Assembly: GCA_032717465.1 (NCBI GenBank)
Contig: CM064665.1
Coordinates: forward strand, 23,386,588-23,450,587
Origin: Coenobita brevimanus
Taxonomy: Eukaryota; Arthropoda; Malacostraca; Decapoda; Coenobitidae
Length of the DNA: 64,000 bases
Reading direction: 5' to 3'
Below, piece by piece: positions 44,885 through 56,814 of the stretch. Positions within the stretch are counted from its first letter, which is position 1. The number at the start of each line of letters is the position of its first letter. The notes under the pieces are model-generated. The model did no database searches. It saw only the letters and a list, made by a program, of their open reading frames with translations, and was not told where the DNA came from. The position numbers and the translations under genes are program-made.

Positions 44885-45370
44885 CATTTCACCGCTTTCC
44901 TCTTTCGCCAGTTCATCTCATTTTCACCCTTCTTAGAAGTCTGTCTCCTTCTTCCCACCCTTCCCCAGTTTTCCCTCCTCCGTTCCCATTCATTTCTCCA
45001 ACTAACCCAATTCCCCTTCCCTCCCATTTGCTGTCTCTCTCCACCTATTCCATTCTTCTTTCCCTACCCATCTTCCCTTTCCAGCAACCGTTTTTCGCTC
45101 TCCATCACCTATTTCTCTCTCTCTTCCATTCCTCTTCCCTTTCGTTTCCCCTACCCGCCTACTTCCCCATCTTATCTACTCATTGCATTCTTCCTTCACC
45201 TATTTTTCCTCACCCCTCCAGCAATTTCTCTTCCTCCTGCATCATTTTCCCCTCCGCTCTAGAAACTGTTCCTCCCTCCCTCTCATATTTTCTCCTATTC
45301 CTCCACCCATTTCCCCTACTTCCCCACCTACTTCTCCTTGCCACCCATTTTTCCTCATCATCAACATCGC
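44885..45370. repeat. Pyrimidine-rich tract
   Basis: The plus strand abruptly becomes C/T-rich (CCCTTCCTCCCATTTGCTGT style) and stays so to the LINE poly(A) tail. It mirrors the purine tract on its left. Confidence 0.75.
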
Positions 45371-45379
45371 TTCATCATG

Positions 45380-45491
45380 GATTTTTTTTTTTTTTTTTTT
45401 TTGCCTATCGACCATTGGGGCCGCAGCCCCTGGTCATTAAGGCAAAAATATATATATGTATATACATTGACACATATATACATATATATGC

Positions 45492-45547
<56 letters not shown>

Positions 45548-48210
45548 ATGCATATGAACATACACACTTTCATGCACACGTACATATATATATAATAATT
45601 ATTTTATTATTTTTTGTACTTTATTTTATTTTATTTTATTTTATTTTTATTTTTAACCTTATATTACTTATAAACTAAAATACCTATTCTAAAGACCCTA
45701 AAACTAACCACCTAACAGACAAAATCGCTAACCTATACTAAATCCTAAGAGACAAATAAATAGACCTACACTAATGGTAGAAAGGCCTCGACCAAGAGAA
45801 CACCATCGACTGCAGATATGTAATGCCTCTCTACATTACACACCTGCACTCATCACCTGGTGACTGTCAGTCGAGGCACAACCTAATGTAGGGGACATCA
45901 ATATATGAAAGAGAACCAGACAAGTCAGGAACATTTCCATATACGTCAGCTTTCGGCCCTAATTAGTAACTTCATGAACATGGTATAATGTATTTACATA
46001 ATATGTACAAAGTGAAGAACCTCGCCCAACAGACCACCATCGACTGCAAGTGCCCAATACCTTTATATATTGCACACTTGCACTCATCAGCTGGTGACTG
46101 TTAGTCGAGGAACGGGGTTTAATGTATGGGACATCAATATTAGAAATAGGTCAGTGGGAGAAGGAACTATTTGAAATACGTCAACTGTCAACCCTAATTA
46201 ATAGTACAATATATACATATTTACAGTTGATAAAAACCATAACCATACAGTAAAAAAGTCACATCACTCTGATCAGTCCGGTCTCTCTCAGGAAAGCCAT
46301 CAATTTATCAGTCATAACAATGTCCCCATCACCCAGGATGGTGGAAAGGGTGAAGGGGACGTCTACTGCGCCGCAGTAATTTATAAATGAAGCACGTTCA
46401 CGAATAAATCGCCGACAGCGCAGGATGATATGACTGATAGATAACACCGCATCACAGATCTCACAGTGCGGCGGGAATCGTTTTTCCATATGTTTCATAT
46501 GTGTTAATATGGTGGCATTAAGCCGTAAGCGAGCCAACAATTTTTCTTCAAGGCGACTGGGACGGTTGGCAGTGTCCCAGTCGCCCAGGTACGGCTTACA
46601 GGTTGGAATATTAAGTCTGGTCCACTGACCTTGCCACAGAAGATATATTGATTTCTTTCCGAGAGAAAAACTCGACCGTAGATCACGAGGAACGTCCCAA
46701 GTCTCCTCGAGCTCTATAGCCGACTTTGCTAGTAAGTCAGCCTGTTCATTGCCGTAGATACGAACATGACCAGGCACCCAGATCAGCGTGAATGACTTGT
46801 TGCATGAATGCAACTTATTAACGATGCGGCCCTGGATCTCGTGAGAGTCCGTAGTGCAAGATGCAATTGCCTGGAGGGTTGATTTTGAATCCGAAAATGA
46901 CAAATGAGTCATGCCTAGAATTGAGAGCATAGTCTATGGCTTTGTCAATAGCAAAAAGTTCGGAGGTAAACACAGATGTATGAGTCGGCAATCGATACCT
47001 GAGGGTACAGTCAGTCGACCAAACACTTGCAACCACACATTCACTCGACTTGGAGCCGTCGATGTACAAGTGGTGGGACCCCAAGTGACGAATGATGATG
47101 TTACGAAACAAGTGGTGGACCTCCGCCTCCGGCGCCTTGGTCTTAGGTGCTGGGAGCCATGTAACATCAACAGTAAAGCCAGGTGGCTCCCAAGGCGCTA
47201 AATTTTTAAACACCAACTTGTCACAGTCACGGGGGTCCACACCAAGCTCCTGAGTCAGTAAGTGGAAGCAAACGGCAAGTGGCCGACGCACCCCCCGCAG
47301 AAGGTGGTGGTATTGACGCAGGGGGGTACAGGCCACATTGCCGAGATTACTTTTCCTAAATGTCCTTATGCCGTATGACAATGCCAGATGTTCGCAGCGA
47401 ATACGGAGGGGAGGCACATTCGCCTCCACTTCCATACGAGCTTCACGGGTAAACTGGACGGCTCCAAGACACATTCGCAAACATTTATTCTGTAGCACAT
47501 CCAATCCTTTCAGCGTGGCATCAGATGCCGAGCCATACACCTGTGCGCCATAGTCTAGCTTTGATCGAATGAGGGACTTATACACCATTAATAAAGATTT
47601 TCTGTCGGCACCACATGTAGTACCCGCTAGGTACTTGAAGACATTTACCGGTTTATCGCAACGAGCAAGCAAAGTATTAACATGAATTTTAAAATTCAAA
47701 CGACAATCAAAATGTAGGCCCAAAAACTTTATAGAATTTTGAAAAGGCACCGCCTGATTATCCAAAGTTAAGCACAAATTAGGTACATTACGAGTCGTAA
47801 AACACTACAGCGGCACACTTAGGGACAGAAAACTTAAATCCCCACTGCAAAGCCCATTGGTGGACAGAGTCAAGCGCTGCTTGAATCCGCCCAGCCGAAA
47901 ATTGTGCATTACGGGAAGAGTGCCATATTGCACAATCGTCAGCGTAGAGCAAGTATTTAAGATTCCTCGGGATGGGAGCTGATGACAGAATATCATTGAT
48001 CATAGTAATAAAGTAGGACTAAGCACACTTCCCTGCGGCACCCCGTTTTCCTGGATAAATATATCCGATGTTACGTTATGGGGCAATTTGACAGAGAAAG
48101 TCCTGTCCCTTAAGAAATTTGAAATAAAAATAGGCAAATTTCCTCTAAAACCATAAGAATAGAGCTTCATTAGTATACCGTGTCGCCATGTCATGTCATA
48201 GGCTCCATCA
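45380..48210 (-). mobile_element. 5'-truncated LINE with RT and RNase H (LINE family B, copy 1)
   Basis: On the minus strand the element runs from about 48210 to a poly(A) tail (T-run at 45380-45401 on the plus strand). The 3' UTR of about 850 bp includes a (TA)n at 45494-45544 and ends in CCCCAATGGTCGATAGG. The coding part is reverse transcriptase, then RNase H and a C-terminal zinc-knuckle-like domain. That domain order places it in the I/Jockey group of non-LTR elements. Its truncated 5' end abuts the poly(A) of copy 2. Confidence 0.88.
46259..48208 (-). pseudogene. LINE family B reverse transcriptase-RNase H, three frameshifts
   Basis: Four overlapping frames continue one another. 48208-48000 has GAYDMTWRHGILMKLYSYG and VPQGSVLSPT. 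48003-47788 has the catalytic YADD of LLYADDCAIWH. 47777-46818 has SIKFLGLHFD, KSLIRSKLDYGAQVYGSA and the start of RNase H (LYIDGSKSS). 46930-46259 has SFSDSKSTLQAI, IWVPGHVRIYGNEQADLLAK and CEICDAVLSISHIILRC. Junctions near 48002, 47780 and 46885 each look like a single-base slip. The start of RT and all upstream protein are lost. Not functional. Confidence 0.88.
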
Positions 48211-48281
48211 TATTTTTTTTTTTTTTCCTATCGACCATTGGGGCCGGAGCCCCTGGTCATTAAGGCAAAAATATATATATG

Positions 48282-48325
<44 letters not shown>

Positions 48326-49178
48326 CATACACACATCCATGCATATGAACATACACACTTTCATGCACACGTACATATATATATAACAATTTTTATTTTA
48401 TTTTATTTGTATTTTTTTAATCATTTTATTTATTTTTTTTTTACCTTATATTACTTATAAACTAAAATGCCTAATCTAAAGACCCTAAAACTAATCACCT
48501 AACAGACAAATCGCTAACCTATACTAAATCCTAAGAGACAAATAACTAGACCTACACTAATGGTAAAAAAGCCTCGACCAAGAGAACACCATCGACTGCA
48601 GATATGAAATGCCTTTCTACATTACATACCTGTACTCATCACCTGGTGACTGTCAGTCGAGGCACAACCTAATATAGTGGACATCAATATATGAAAGGGA
48701 ACCAGACGAGTCAGGAACATTTCCATATACGTCAGCTGTCGGCCCTAATTAGAATAACTTAAGCAAGATGGTATAAGGTATTTACATAATTTGTACAAAA
48801 AGTGAAGAACCTCGCCCGGCAGACCACCATCGACTGCAAGTGCCCAATACCTTTCTATATTGCACACTTGCACTCATCAGCTGATGGATGTTAGTTGAGG
48901 AACGGGGTTTAATGTAGGGGACATCAATATTAGAAATTGATCAGTGGGTGGAGGAACTATTTGAATTACGTAAACTGTCAACCCTAATTAACAGTACAAT
49001 ATATACATATTTACAGTCGATAAAAACCATAACCATACAGTCAAAAAATCACATCACTCTGATCAGTCCGGTCTCTCTCAGGAAACCCATCAATATATCA
49101 GTCATAACAATGTCCCCATCACCCAGGATGGCGGAAACGGTGATGAGGACGTCTGCTCATCTGCTGCGCCACAGTAAT
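48211..49178 (-). mobile_element. LINE family B, copy 2 (3' end only)
   Basis: It repeats 45380-46390 almost throughout. It has a T-run at 48211-48226, CCTATCGACCATTGGGGCCG, a (TA)n at 48285-48320, and CATCGACTGCAGATATG-type words. Beyond that lie the last roughly 40 codons of the C-terminal domain up to CGCCACAGTAATTT at 49178, where similarity to copy 1 stops. It is strongly 5'-truncated. Confidence 0.88.
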
Positions 49179-49420
49179 TTCCGATGGTGCATCAGTACTT
49201 CCTGCCTGCAACAACAACAGCAGCATGAGTTTCTGCCTCGGTTTGGTGAAGCGCCTGGATAAGCTTGGTTCGTCTTTGTCCCTGTGTACCCAGCAGTACA
49301 GCCGGGGAATGGGATGTATATTTGATTATTCTTCTGGTGTTCTAGGGGAAGAGTAAAGCTCAGTAAAAGTAAATTGCCTACCTAATGATCCTCATGCAAT
49401 CGATTAGCATTATTTTCTTC
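49179..49420. other. Spacer, nothing recognisable
   Basis: Short non-repetitive stretch with a CAACAACAACAGCAGCA run near 49207. Confidence 0.4.
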
Positions 49421-49690
49421 ACCATCCATTTTACCTCATCAGTTATTTCAGCTCACCATTCACTTCACCTTACTGTTCATTTCTCCTCAGTATTCATTTC
49501 ATTTCGTCATTCATTTCACCAAAGTACTCATATCACCTCATCGTTGATTTCCCTTCACCAGTAAATTCACCCCACAAATCATTTCACTCTTTAATACCCT
49601 CTAGCCATCCATTGCGCCTCACTCTTCATCTCTCCCTACCATTCATTGCACCTCACATTCATTTCACCTCACATTCATATAATCTCTGGA
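49420..49690. repeat. Degenerate CATTCATTTCACCTCA minisatellite
   Basis: About eleven diverged units of roughly 22-25 bp around TCATTCATTTCACC(T/A)CA. Confidence 0.65.
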
Positions 49691-49837
49691 CAACTCTAGT
49701 TCTATTAGTCCATTGGGATATCTCTAATATTCTCTTCACGCTAAGGTCAGACAACTACTCGTATATTCAGCTGAGAGTGAGCGTACGAGCCTGAGAGTCT
49801 CCATATTCTCTTGTGTGTACTTGAACTGGCTCAAATT

Positions 49838-51700
49838 ATCTATCTATTTATCTATTGCCACTCCTTACGGAGTGGCCACAAACAAATCGCCTCCACGTTG
49901 CCCTGTCCCCCGCCATTTCACTGCCCTGCTCCCAACTCACACCCTCCTCTCTCATATACCTCTCCACCCCATACCTCCATCTCATCCTCGGCCTCCCCCT
50001 CCCTCCACCCCCCTCCACCTCACTCACACACACTCTCCTCGTCAGTCTCTCACCTTCCATCCTCTCCACATGGCCAGACCACCTCAGTGTGTTCTCTTAA
50101 TGCTTCCTATCACATCCACATCAACACCACAACGCCCCTTTTTATCCACATTTGTCAGCCTGTCTCTCCATGTGACTCCACAGGCTCCTCTTAAATAACT
50201 CATTTCCACTGCTTTCACTCTTGACTTGTGTCCCTCTAACAACATTCAAGCTTCACTTCCATACGTTAGAGTTGGTATCACAATACTGTCATGTAGTAAC
50301 TTTTTCACTTCCATGCTCACTTCCCTGTTTCTTATCACTACTTTCAAGGAACCAGCAACCTTTCTTCCTTGCTGTACCCTTTCAAGCACTTCACCCTCCA
50401 AACTTCCATCCTTACCCATTACACTATCCAAGTACTTAAACGTACTCACATTTTCCATTTCCACACCATCCAACCTCACTTTACATTCACTACTTCACCT
50501 CTCTCAAGACCATCATTTTACTCTTCCTTGCATTCACCTTTAGATTCCGCTTCTTACACACTCTCCCAAACTCATCCACCAAGCCTTGCAGCTCCCTTTC
50601 GTCGTCGTTCAACAACACAGTATCATCTGCAAACAACAGTACAGGGAGTTTCCAAACACTACCCTCTCTCACCAGGGCCACTCCAACATCCAATGCCCTA
50701 CCGTGTACCTCTTTTATTACCCCATCCATGTACAGATTGAACAACCATGGAGACATGACACATCCCTGTTTCAACCCAACCTTCAAAGAGAAAAATTCAT
50801 TCAGTTCACCATCCACACGCACTGCAGCCTTAGCACCATCATACATACTCTTCACAGCATTCAACAACTTCCCACCTACTCCGTATATTCTTAATACTTT
50901 CCACAATCCTTGTCTATCCACCCTGTCATATGCTTTCTCCAAATCCATGAAAGCCGCATACAACTTCTTTCCCTTCTCTAGAAACTTTTCCACTAAAGAT
51001 CTAAGAATGAATATCTGATCTACACAACCTCTCCCCTTCCTAAAGCCTCCCTGTTCTTCTCCAACTAATTCCTCTGTTCTTTCCCTAACACTGTCAATAA
51101 GTATCTACCATACACCTTTCCTATTACACTAAGAAGACAAATGTCCCTATGATTACCACACACTTCTTCCCCTTTTCCTTTGTACAAGGGAATAATTATA
51201 CCTGACTTCCAATCCTCCGGGACTCTACCTTCCTCCCAGGCCAATCTGCACATCTTCCACATCCATTCTACTACTATCTCTCCCCCATGGTTCAGCATTT
51301 CACCACACACTCCATCGATTCCTGGGGCTTTCCCAAATTTGACTTTCTTCATTCCTTCCACAACTTCTATCCTACTGATTTCTTCCTCTCTTCTCACCTC
51401 CCTCCTTCTCCTAACCATTCCCCAGCCACTTATACTCGCATTACTTCCGTCCTCTATGTTCAACAATTCCTTAAAGTGTTCTCTCCATCTGCTCACTTTT
51501 TCTCGCTTCTCCACCAGTTCTTTCACTCCCCTGCTAACATCACTGCCACCCTGTCTTACTCTCTTCACCTCTTTCCAGAACATTTGCTACAGTCCCTCCA
51601 CTTTACACTCAAATTCCTTCCAAATTCCTCATCCACTCTCTTCTTACTCTCTCTTACTAATCTTTTTACCTCTCTCTTCCTCAGATTATGCCGACAATAA
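49838..51700 (-). mobile_element. LINE family A, copy 3 (5'-truncated)
   Basis: It is the minus-strand counterpart of 21170-22960 and extends about 120 bp further 5'. That extension includes a frame with MFWKEVKRVRQGG near 51583. It ends on the minus strand with GGAGTGGCAATAGATAAATA, the family's GATA-type tail. The endonuclease is absent. Confidence 0.85.
49848..51583 (-). pseudogene. LINE family A copy 3 reverse transcriptase, fragmented
   Basis: Four frames in order. 51583-51065 holds the RT N-terminal part, with GKAPGIDGVCGEML and DWKSGIIIPLYKGKG. 50993-50490 holds DLEKAYDRVDRQ, GLKQGCVMSP and FADDTVLLND. 50479-50246 holds STFKYLDSVMGKDG and VIPTLTYGSEA. 50069-49848 holds the GRGRPRMRWRYGVERY C-terminal piece. 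Unlike copy 1 it keeps the EVKKLLHDSI junction in frame. It has its own breaks near 51065, 50490, 50246 and 50070. Inactive. Confidence 0.85.
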
Positions 51701-51829
51701 AAGTACATAAATAAAACATATTACCGTGTGTGTGACAAATAAGTGGCAAAGTATGAAATCCTATTAAGTTTCCTCTGCCAACGAGAATGTAAGCATATGT
51801 GCGGTAGGTAACTTCACTCTAGCCCCTTC

Positions 51830-52310
51830 AGCCCAGTTTGTGAGATCAGTGGCAGACCATTCTGATCACACCCCGAACCTCTCCATTCCGTCCTTCTAGA
51901 ATCAGGCTCATTCTCAGTCTTACCTTCCATCTTTTTTCCTCTATCCTTCTTTCTTTCTACATCACCAAACCAGCTCACAGTACTCCTCCAACCCGTCCAG
52001 TACATCAACGTCAACACCACAACGCTTCAGAACATTCTCATATATCTGACGATCCCTCCATGCAGCTCCATACTCTTTTTCCCTGATAACTCATTTCCCG
52101 TCCTGTCAGCCCTGACTTACGACCATCCAGCAAAGGCCCAACTCCCCCTCCAAACGTCAGTGTGGGAATCACAGTTGTATCATTAAATAAATTCTTTACT
52201 TCCTTGCCCATCCCCCAGTTCCGTGTCACTGTCCTTTTTGTAACTGTAAACCTTTTTCCTTTCTGTACCCTTTATTGTACTCCATCTTGCTCATCACATT
52301 GCCTAGATAC
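51830..52310 (-). pseudogene. Diverged LINE C-terminal fragment related to family A (copy 4)
   Basis: Two minus-strand frames resemble the family A C-terminal region. 52229-52038 reads GKEVKNLFNDTTVIPTLTFG where family A has EVKKLLHDSIVIPTLTYG, then LLDGRKSGLTGREMSY. 52020-51814 has WFGDVERKKDRGK where family A has WFGHVERMEGER. It is clearly more diverged than copies 1-3, so it is an older or sister subfamily. Confidence 0.7.
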
Positions 52311-52404
52311 TAGAGGGTCCTCATGTCCTTGTGTATATTCTGTAATTAAACGTATATGTAGGATTATCCAATGTTTTAACTACACACAGAACCACTTGAA
52401 ATAA

Positions 52405-52840
52405 CATTTTTCATGTATCTGAATCCTAGATTGGTAATCTGGAGTGATATAGTACTAGTAAATGGTGTTTGGATGCCACGTCATGACCACGTTGGCTGCC
52501 ACGATCTTTAGACTGGTCCAAGGCGACTGTGCATCGTTTCACTTCCTCTCGGTTCTGCACTTACAGTAGGCTTTTTATTTTCTCTCCTTTTTTGAGGGGG
52601 GGGGGGGGTAGTGTATACTCTGGTTACCAACACTGGGTGCAAACATTGCAATGTCTAATAGTAACATTTACAAATTATGAAATATAAATAAAAACTTATA
52701 AGACATTAAAGTAATGAAGATGTATGTCAGGTATATGAATGAGGGAGGTATTAGACAGAGGCAGGGCAGGCCGGTGGTGGAGAACAGAGTGAACTGGAGG
52801 CTATTTATTTGAGATCACCTCTTCCAGGATTATGGCAAGT
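52405..52840. other. Intergenic stretch with a G-run
   Basis: No gene. A run of G lies at about 52598-52608. Confidence 0.4.
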
Positions 52841-52841
52841 G

Positions 52842-53085
52842 CCTATAGATAGATAGATAGACAGATAGACGAGAGGATAAATGGGCATACAGACATATAT
52901 AGATAGATAATAGATAGACAGATAGATAAGTGGATAAATGGGCATACAAACATACATAGACAGATAGACAGATGGATAGATAGATAGACAGACAGATAGA
53001 TAGACTGATAGACTGGCAGAGATAGGTTGATGGATAGAGAGATTAAGATATCTACTGACAGAAACACAGATAGATAGCAATCCGG
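52842..53085. repeat. (GATA)/(GACA) simple repeat with a longer unit
   Basis: ATAGATAGACAGATAGA-type runs. The segment GATAAATGGGCATACA(G/A)ACATA occurs twice (about 52877 and 52934), so a unit of about 57 bp was duplicated. Confidence 0.9.
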
Positions 53086-54110
53086 GATAGTGCTGAACAT
53101 GTGAATTCACTTATGGTGACTGCATAACCATGTGGATCCCATCTTATTGAACCATGCCTTACTGAAAAATGTGTAATTTTTAACTTCCTTCTTAGACTCT
53201 CCTGTGTGTCGTTGGGAGGTGAGCAGCTGCTGTCTTCAATAACAATCACCATCCACCTCTCAGAAACACGCCAAGCATGTAAATGGATCAATTCGTTAAT
53301 GCTACAATGATGATTTTTTTTTTTTTTCAAATACAGTTAGTCTGCACACTTTCTAAAATACTTGGATTATGGTAATTTAGCTAGTTCCAGGTTCGAAAAA
53401 AAGTACAATGGTTTAGATCATTTCTTGCAATTTTGTGGCTCGTTAAGTAATTGAGAACTTTTTAAATTATCCTTTCATGGACTATCTTCAACCCCAGGCT
53501 ACCAACAGTGTTACAAATGGGTAGATTACTATCTAGGTCAGAAGGCCGCAGCCCTTCCAATTGTTTGCCTCCATGTTCACTGGTAAGAATAAGTAAAACG
53601 CCTTTGGATTAATTCATAACAATGCACGAAGACAGACAATAAGCATATCCCAATAATGCTACACATAAAAATACAATTTACATGCTGGTCTCCATTTGTA
53701 CTGCTGGGTGAACTGTAACATACAGGAAGCAATCTTTTTCCACGAAATGACCTGCCCGGGAGTTGAACTTTGGTCTTTAGCTGTGGGTGGAAGTGAACGG
53801 GAAGAGAAGGCCCTCAGAATTTATACTTATGATTTATGTTAAGTAGAGAAGGTCTTACGTTAGTATCTATTGTAACTCAAATCACTCTCTCTTGTTTCTA
53901 AGGCTATAGTCTCTCTCATTAATATCGTCATCTTTTATATCAGGATAGAAAGTTCTCATCGGATTCCCTCCTTACTCAGAAACTTCATATTTGGAATGAC
54001 CTCTAGTATGCGTCTTGCTCTAAGTCAAAGTCACTTCAGTTCCCTTGTATTTAAAGCTGAACTTTAATATGCATCGTACCTGTACCTTAAATCGCTCCTT
54101 TTCCATTGAA
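53086..54110. other. About 1 kb without a recognisable feature
   Basis: No coding domain, RNA or repeat structure noticed. Confidence 0.4.
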
Positions 54111-54115
54111 TCTCG

Positions 54116-54494
54116 AGCTACATCCCCTCAAGCACAGCCCTAGTTCTCGTACATTTCAGGCTACATCACCTCTTGCACAACCCCAGATCTCTTCAATCTC
54201 AGGTTATATCGCCTCTTGCACAACCCCAGTTCTCTTGAATCTCAGGCTATATCACCCCTGACAGCACAAATTCTCTTGAATCTCAGGCTATATCACCCCT
54301 GACAGCACAAATTCTCTTGCATCTCAGGCTATATCACCCCTAGCAGCACCAATTCTCTTTTTTCTCAGGCTATATCACCCCTAGCAGCACCAGTTCTCTT
54401 GCATCTCAGGCTATATCACCCATAGCAGCACCAGTTCTCTTGCATCTCAGGCTATATCACCCGTAGCAGCACCAGTTCTCTTGTATCTCAGGAA
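54116..54494. repeat. 41-bp minisatellite, about nine units
   Basis: The unit is ATCTCAGGCTATATCACCCC followed by (T)(G/A)(A/G)CAGCAC(A/C)A(A/G)TTCTCTTG(A/C). The left units are more diverged (CTACATCACCTCTTGCACAA type). The right six are close to identical. Confidence 0.92.
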
Positions 54495-54639
54495 CCACTT
54501 CCCTTTACTGACTGTCCCTTTGCCCGTCGTGAAGAGAACTCCATCGGAATTTCCAAATCGTTCAGCAGACACTTACAGTTACTTTACCCTTCTGACTCCC
54601 CCGTGCCGACACTTAAAAGTTGGTAAAGCCTTCAGTTTA

Positions 54640-54923
54640 TGTTTCATGTGAGAGGGGCGAGGAAGGGCGAGACGATAGAGCGAGAGAGAAGAGGGGCCAA
54701 TGGGTAATGAATATGCTGTGAAAATGGAAGGAGAGGGAGCAGGGAGAGAGAGAGACGAGGACTAAAGGGGTGGAGAGGGGAAGAGTGATATGAGAGTGAA
54801 GGAAATGAGAAGTATGGGGAGAGTGGAGAAAAAGATAAAGATGAAAGTGTAATCGGCTGGGAGGGAAGAAGAAGGAAGAGATGGGGAAAGCCAGGAAAAG
54901 AATAGGAATGTTGAGGAAACTAC

Positions 54924-54956
<33 letters not shown>

Positions 54957-55265
54957 AGGGAGGGGTGGAGAAATGGGGGGTGGTAAATTTAGGTGGGAGT
55001 ATAAATTATGTGTTGCAGCAAGAAGTGAAATGAGTAAATAGGGACGTGGGAGAAATGAGAAGTGGAAAGGAGTAAACATATGATAAGAGAGAGGAATGTG
55101 GAGAAAAATGGTGGCGAGAAAGAAAGAAAAATTAGAACTAAGATGTGCTCGAAAGAAATGCAAAATGATGGAGAGAATAATGAAGAAAACATAGACCATG
55201 GCGAGCGGGAACACACACACAAAAAGAGAAACAAAGACAAAACAAGAAGAGGTGCCAAGACACAG
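54640..55265. repeat. Purine-rich tract with (GA)n core
   Basis: The plus strand is nearly all A/G over 600 bp. A (GA) run at 54922-54950 is followed by GGGAGGGAGGGAGGGG. Minus-strand frames (for example 54762-55268) are Ser/Leu/Phe-rich by-products. Confidence 0.8.
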
Positions 55266-55416
55266 CAAACCCGTTCCTGGCAGTCATTTTAGTGCTGACG
55301 TATAAAGACAACAGGATATCTAGCCAAAATGTCACGTATCAAATTTGAAGTAAAGCTTGTGAAAATTGATGATTTTGTGCCCATATGAAATTTTAGGCCC
55401 GACCCACATGACATTG

Positions 55417-55465
55417 ACCCCCCTTACGCTAACTGGGGGGTAACCTCCCTGAGCGTAAGGGGGGT
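55417..55465. repeat. 14-bp perfect inverted repeat (hairpin)
   Basis: ACCCCCCTTACGCT at 55417-55430 pairs exactly with AGCGTAAGGGGGGT at 55452-55465 across a 21-bp loop. The segment GGGGGGTAACCTCCCTGA is also directly repeated (about 55435 and 55460). Confidence 0.9.
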
Positions 55466-56790
55466 AACCTCCCTGACGTAATGAGGCATGTTATAGGATG
55501 CAGGTTTGATATATACACCTTTAGGTTTTGGTTTCATGTCGATTTGACGAATCTGAAAGGAGTTACGGCGAAAAAACGATTTTTGTTTACTTTTTTTTTT
55601 TCTTTACATATTAGGGGCCTACAGCCTGGGCCTTGGTCCAATTTGGTCCAAAATTTATTAAGGTAATCTGGATGTCATAGTCCATCATCACTGTAATTTC
55701 AGTCAAAATCGCACCAGAAGTTTTCGCGTGAAATTGTTAACAGACAGACTGAGAGACAGACAATATCCGTCCCCTAGCCCTTCCTGGGCGGGGACAGGTA
55801 ATTAATCATGATTTTTTTTTTTTTTTTTTTTACAAAGAGCATGTTAATATTTTATTGCGGCAAAGGTCAGGTGAACACTTTGCTATACACACTTGAGTAC
55901 GCGAACTCGTTTATAAAGTTAAGGAGACATCTGACAAATTTTACCTGCTTAAGCTGGACAAATGTGCAGCATCAATTGGTATCGTGCAGAAGCATATAAA
56001 AATTAAGTTATATGTATGTATTGCATATTCTGTCATAGGGAACGGTGTATGTGTTGGTCAATGTGCAGGCCTACATCACACGTTTAAATGAGATATGATA
56101 GTACAAGCATTATTGGCGCTGAGGTTCCAAAGTTGCGCCAGGAATCAACATAATGCCCATATTATTCATCTCAAAAAAAGTGATAGGAAAGGGGATGTAT
56201 CTCACCCAGTGAGCTGTCCGATGGGTGATGGGTGGATGGATGATTCGAAAGTAAATAATTTTAACGGGTGGAGAGGTTCGATCACTGTCTGTTGGACGAT
56301 TCTGAAGTGAATCAAGACAGGAGATGAATTGGTGTCCTGGAACTCTGATAACCCCTGTCATCAACCTGAGATGAAACTTATGTCGGCTGCATAGTTTGGT
56401 TGTGGCATGGACTATAACGGCATTAGTTTAGTATGTAATGCTGGAAATGGAAGGGAGCATATGCTCAATTAACGTATTACATGGCTAACCAGTACGGAGG
56501 CCGTCATTCTTGATGCTACGCTTACTGCATGATGGTGTGGATGGGTCTCAAGATGAGCCCCCCAAGCTTGTATGGCCACTGTATAGACTTCAGTAACTCC
56601 CAGGTGTGATGGTAAGAGACAGCTACGAAGGCTGGGATGCACTCTTAGACTAGGGTTAATTGAAGGTGACAGTTGTGTGGACCAAGAAGGTATCAAGTAG
56701 AAATCTGGACGAATAAACTCCTGTATATCTCGGATTCATTTTTGTTGGTTTCTGTGTTGCATCTGCTTGTATTTCCGCGGTAGTTCTCAC
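55466..56790. other. Intergenic DNA, no supported gene
   Basis: T-runs lie at 55591-55602 and 55812-55830, and there is a GACAGACTGAGAGACAGACA stretch near 55743. No coding domain recognised. Confidence 0.4.
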
Positions 56791-56814
56791 CGTTGCAAAA
56801 CAGTGGTGTAGCAT

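Noticed and set aside
46911..47201. Plus-strand frame of 96 codons
   Set aside because: It is antisense to the LINE RNase H region.
45402..49178. Simple segmental duplication of 45.4-46.4 and 48.2-49.2 kb
   Set aside because: Each copy ends in its own poly(A) tail and is 5'-truncated at a different place, which fits two separate LINE insertions better.
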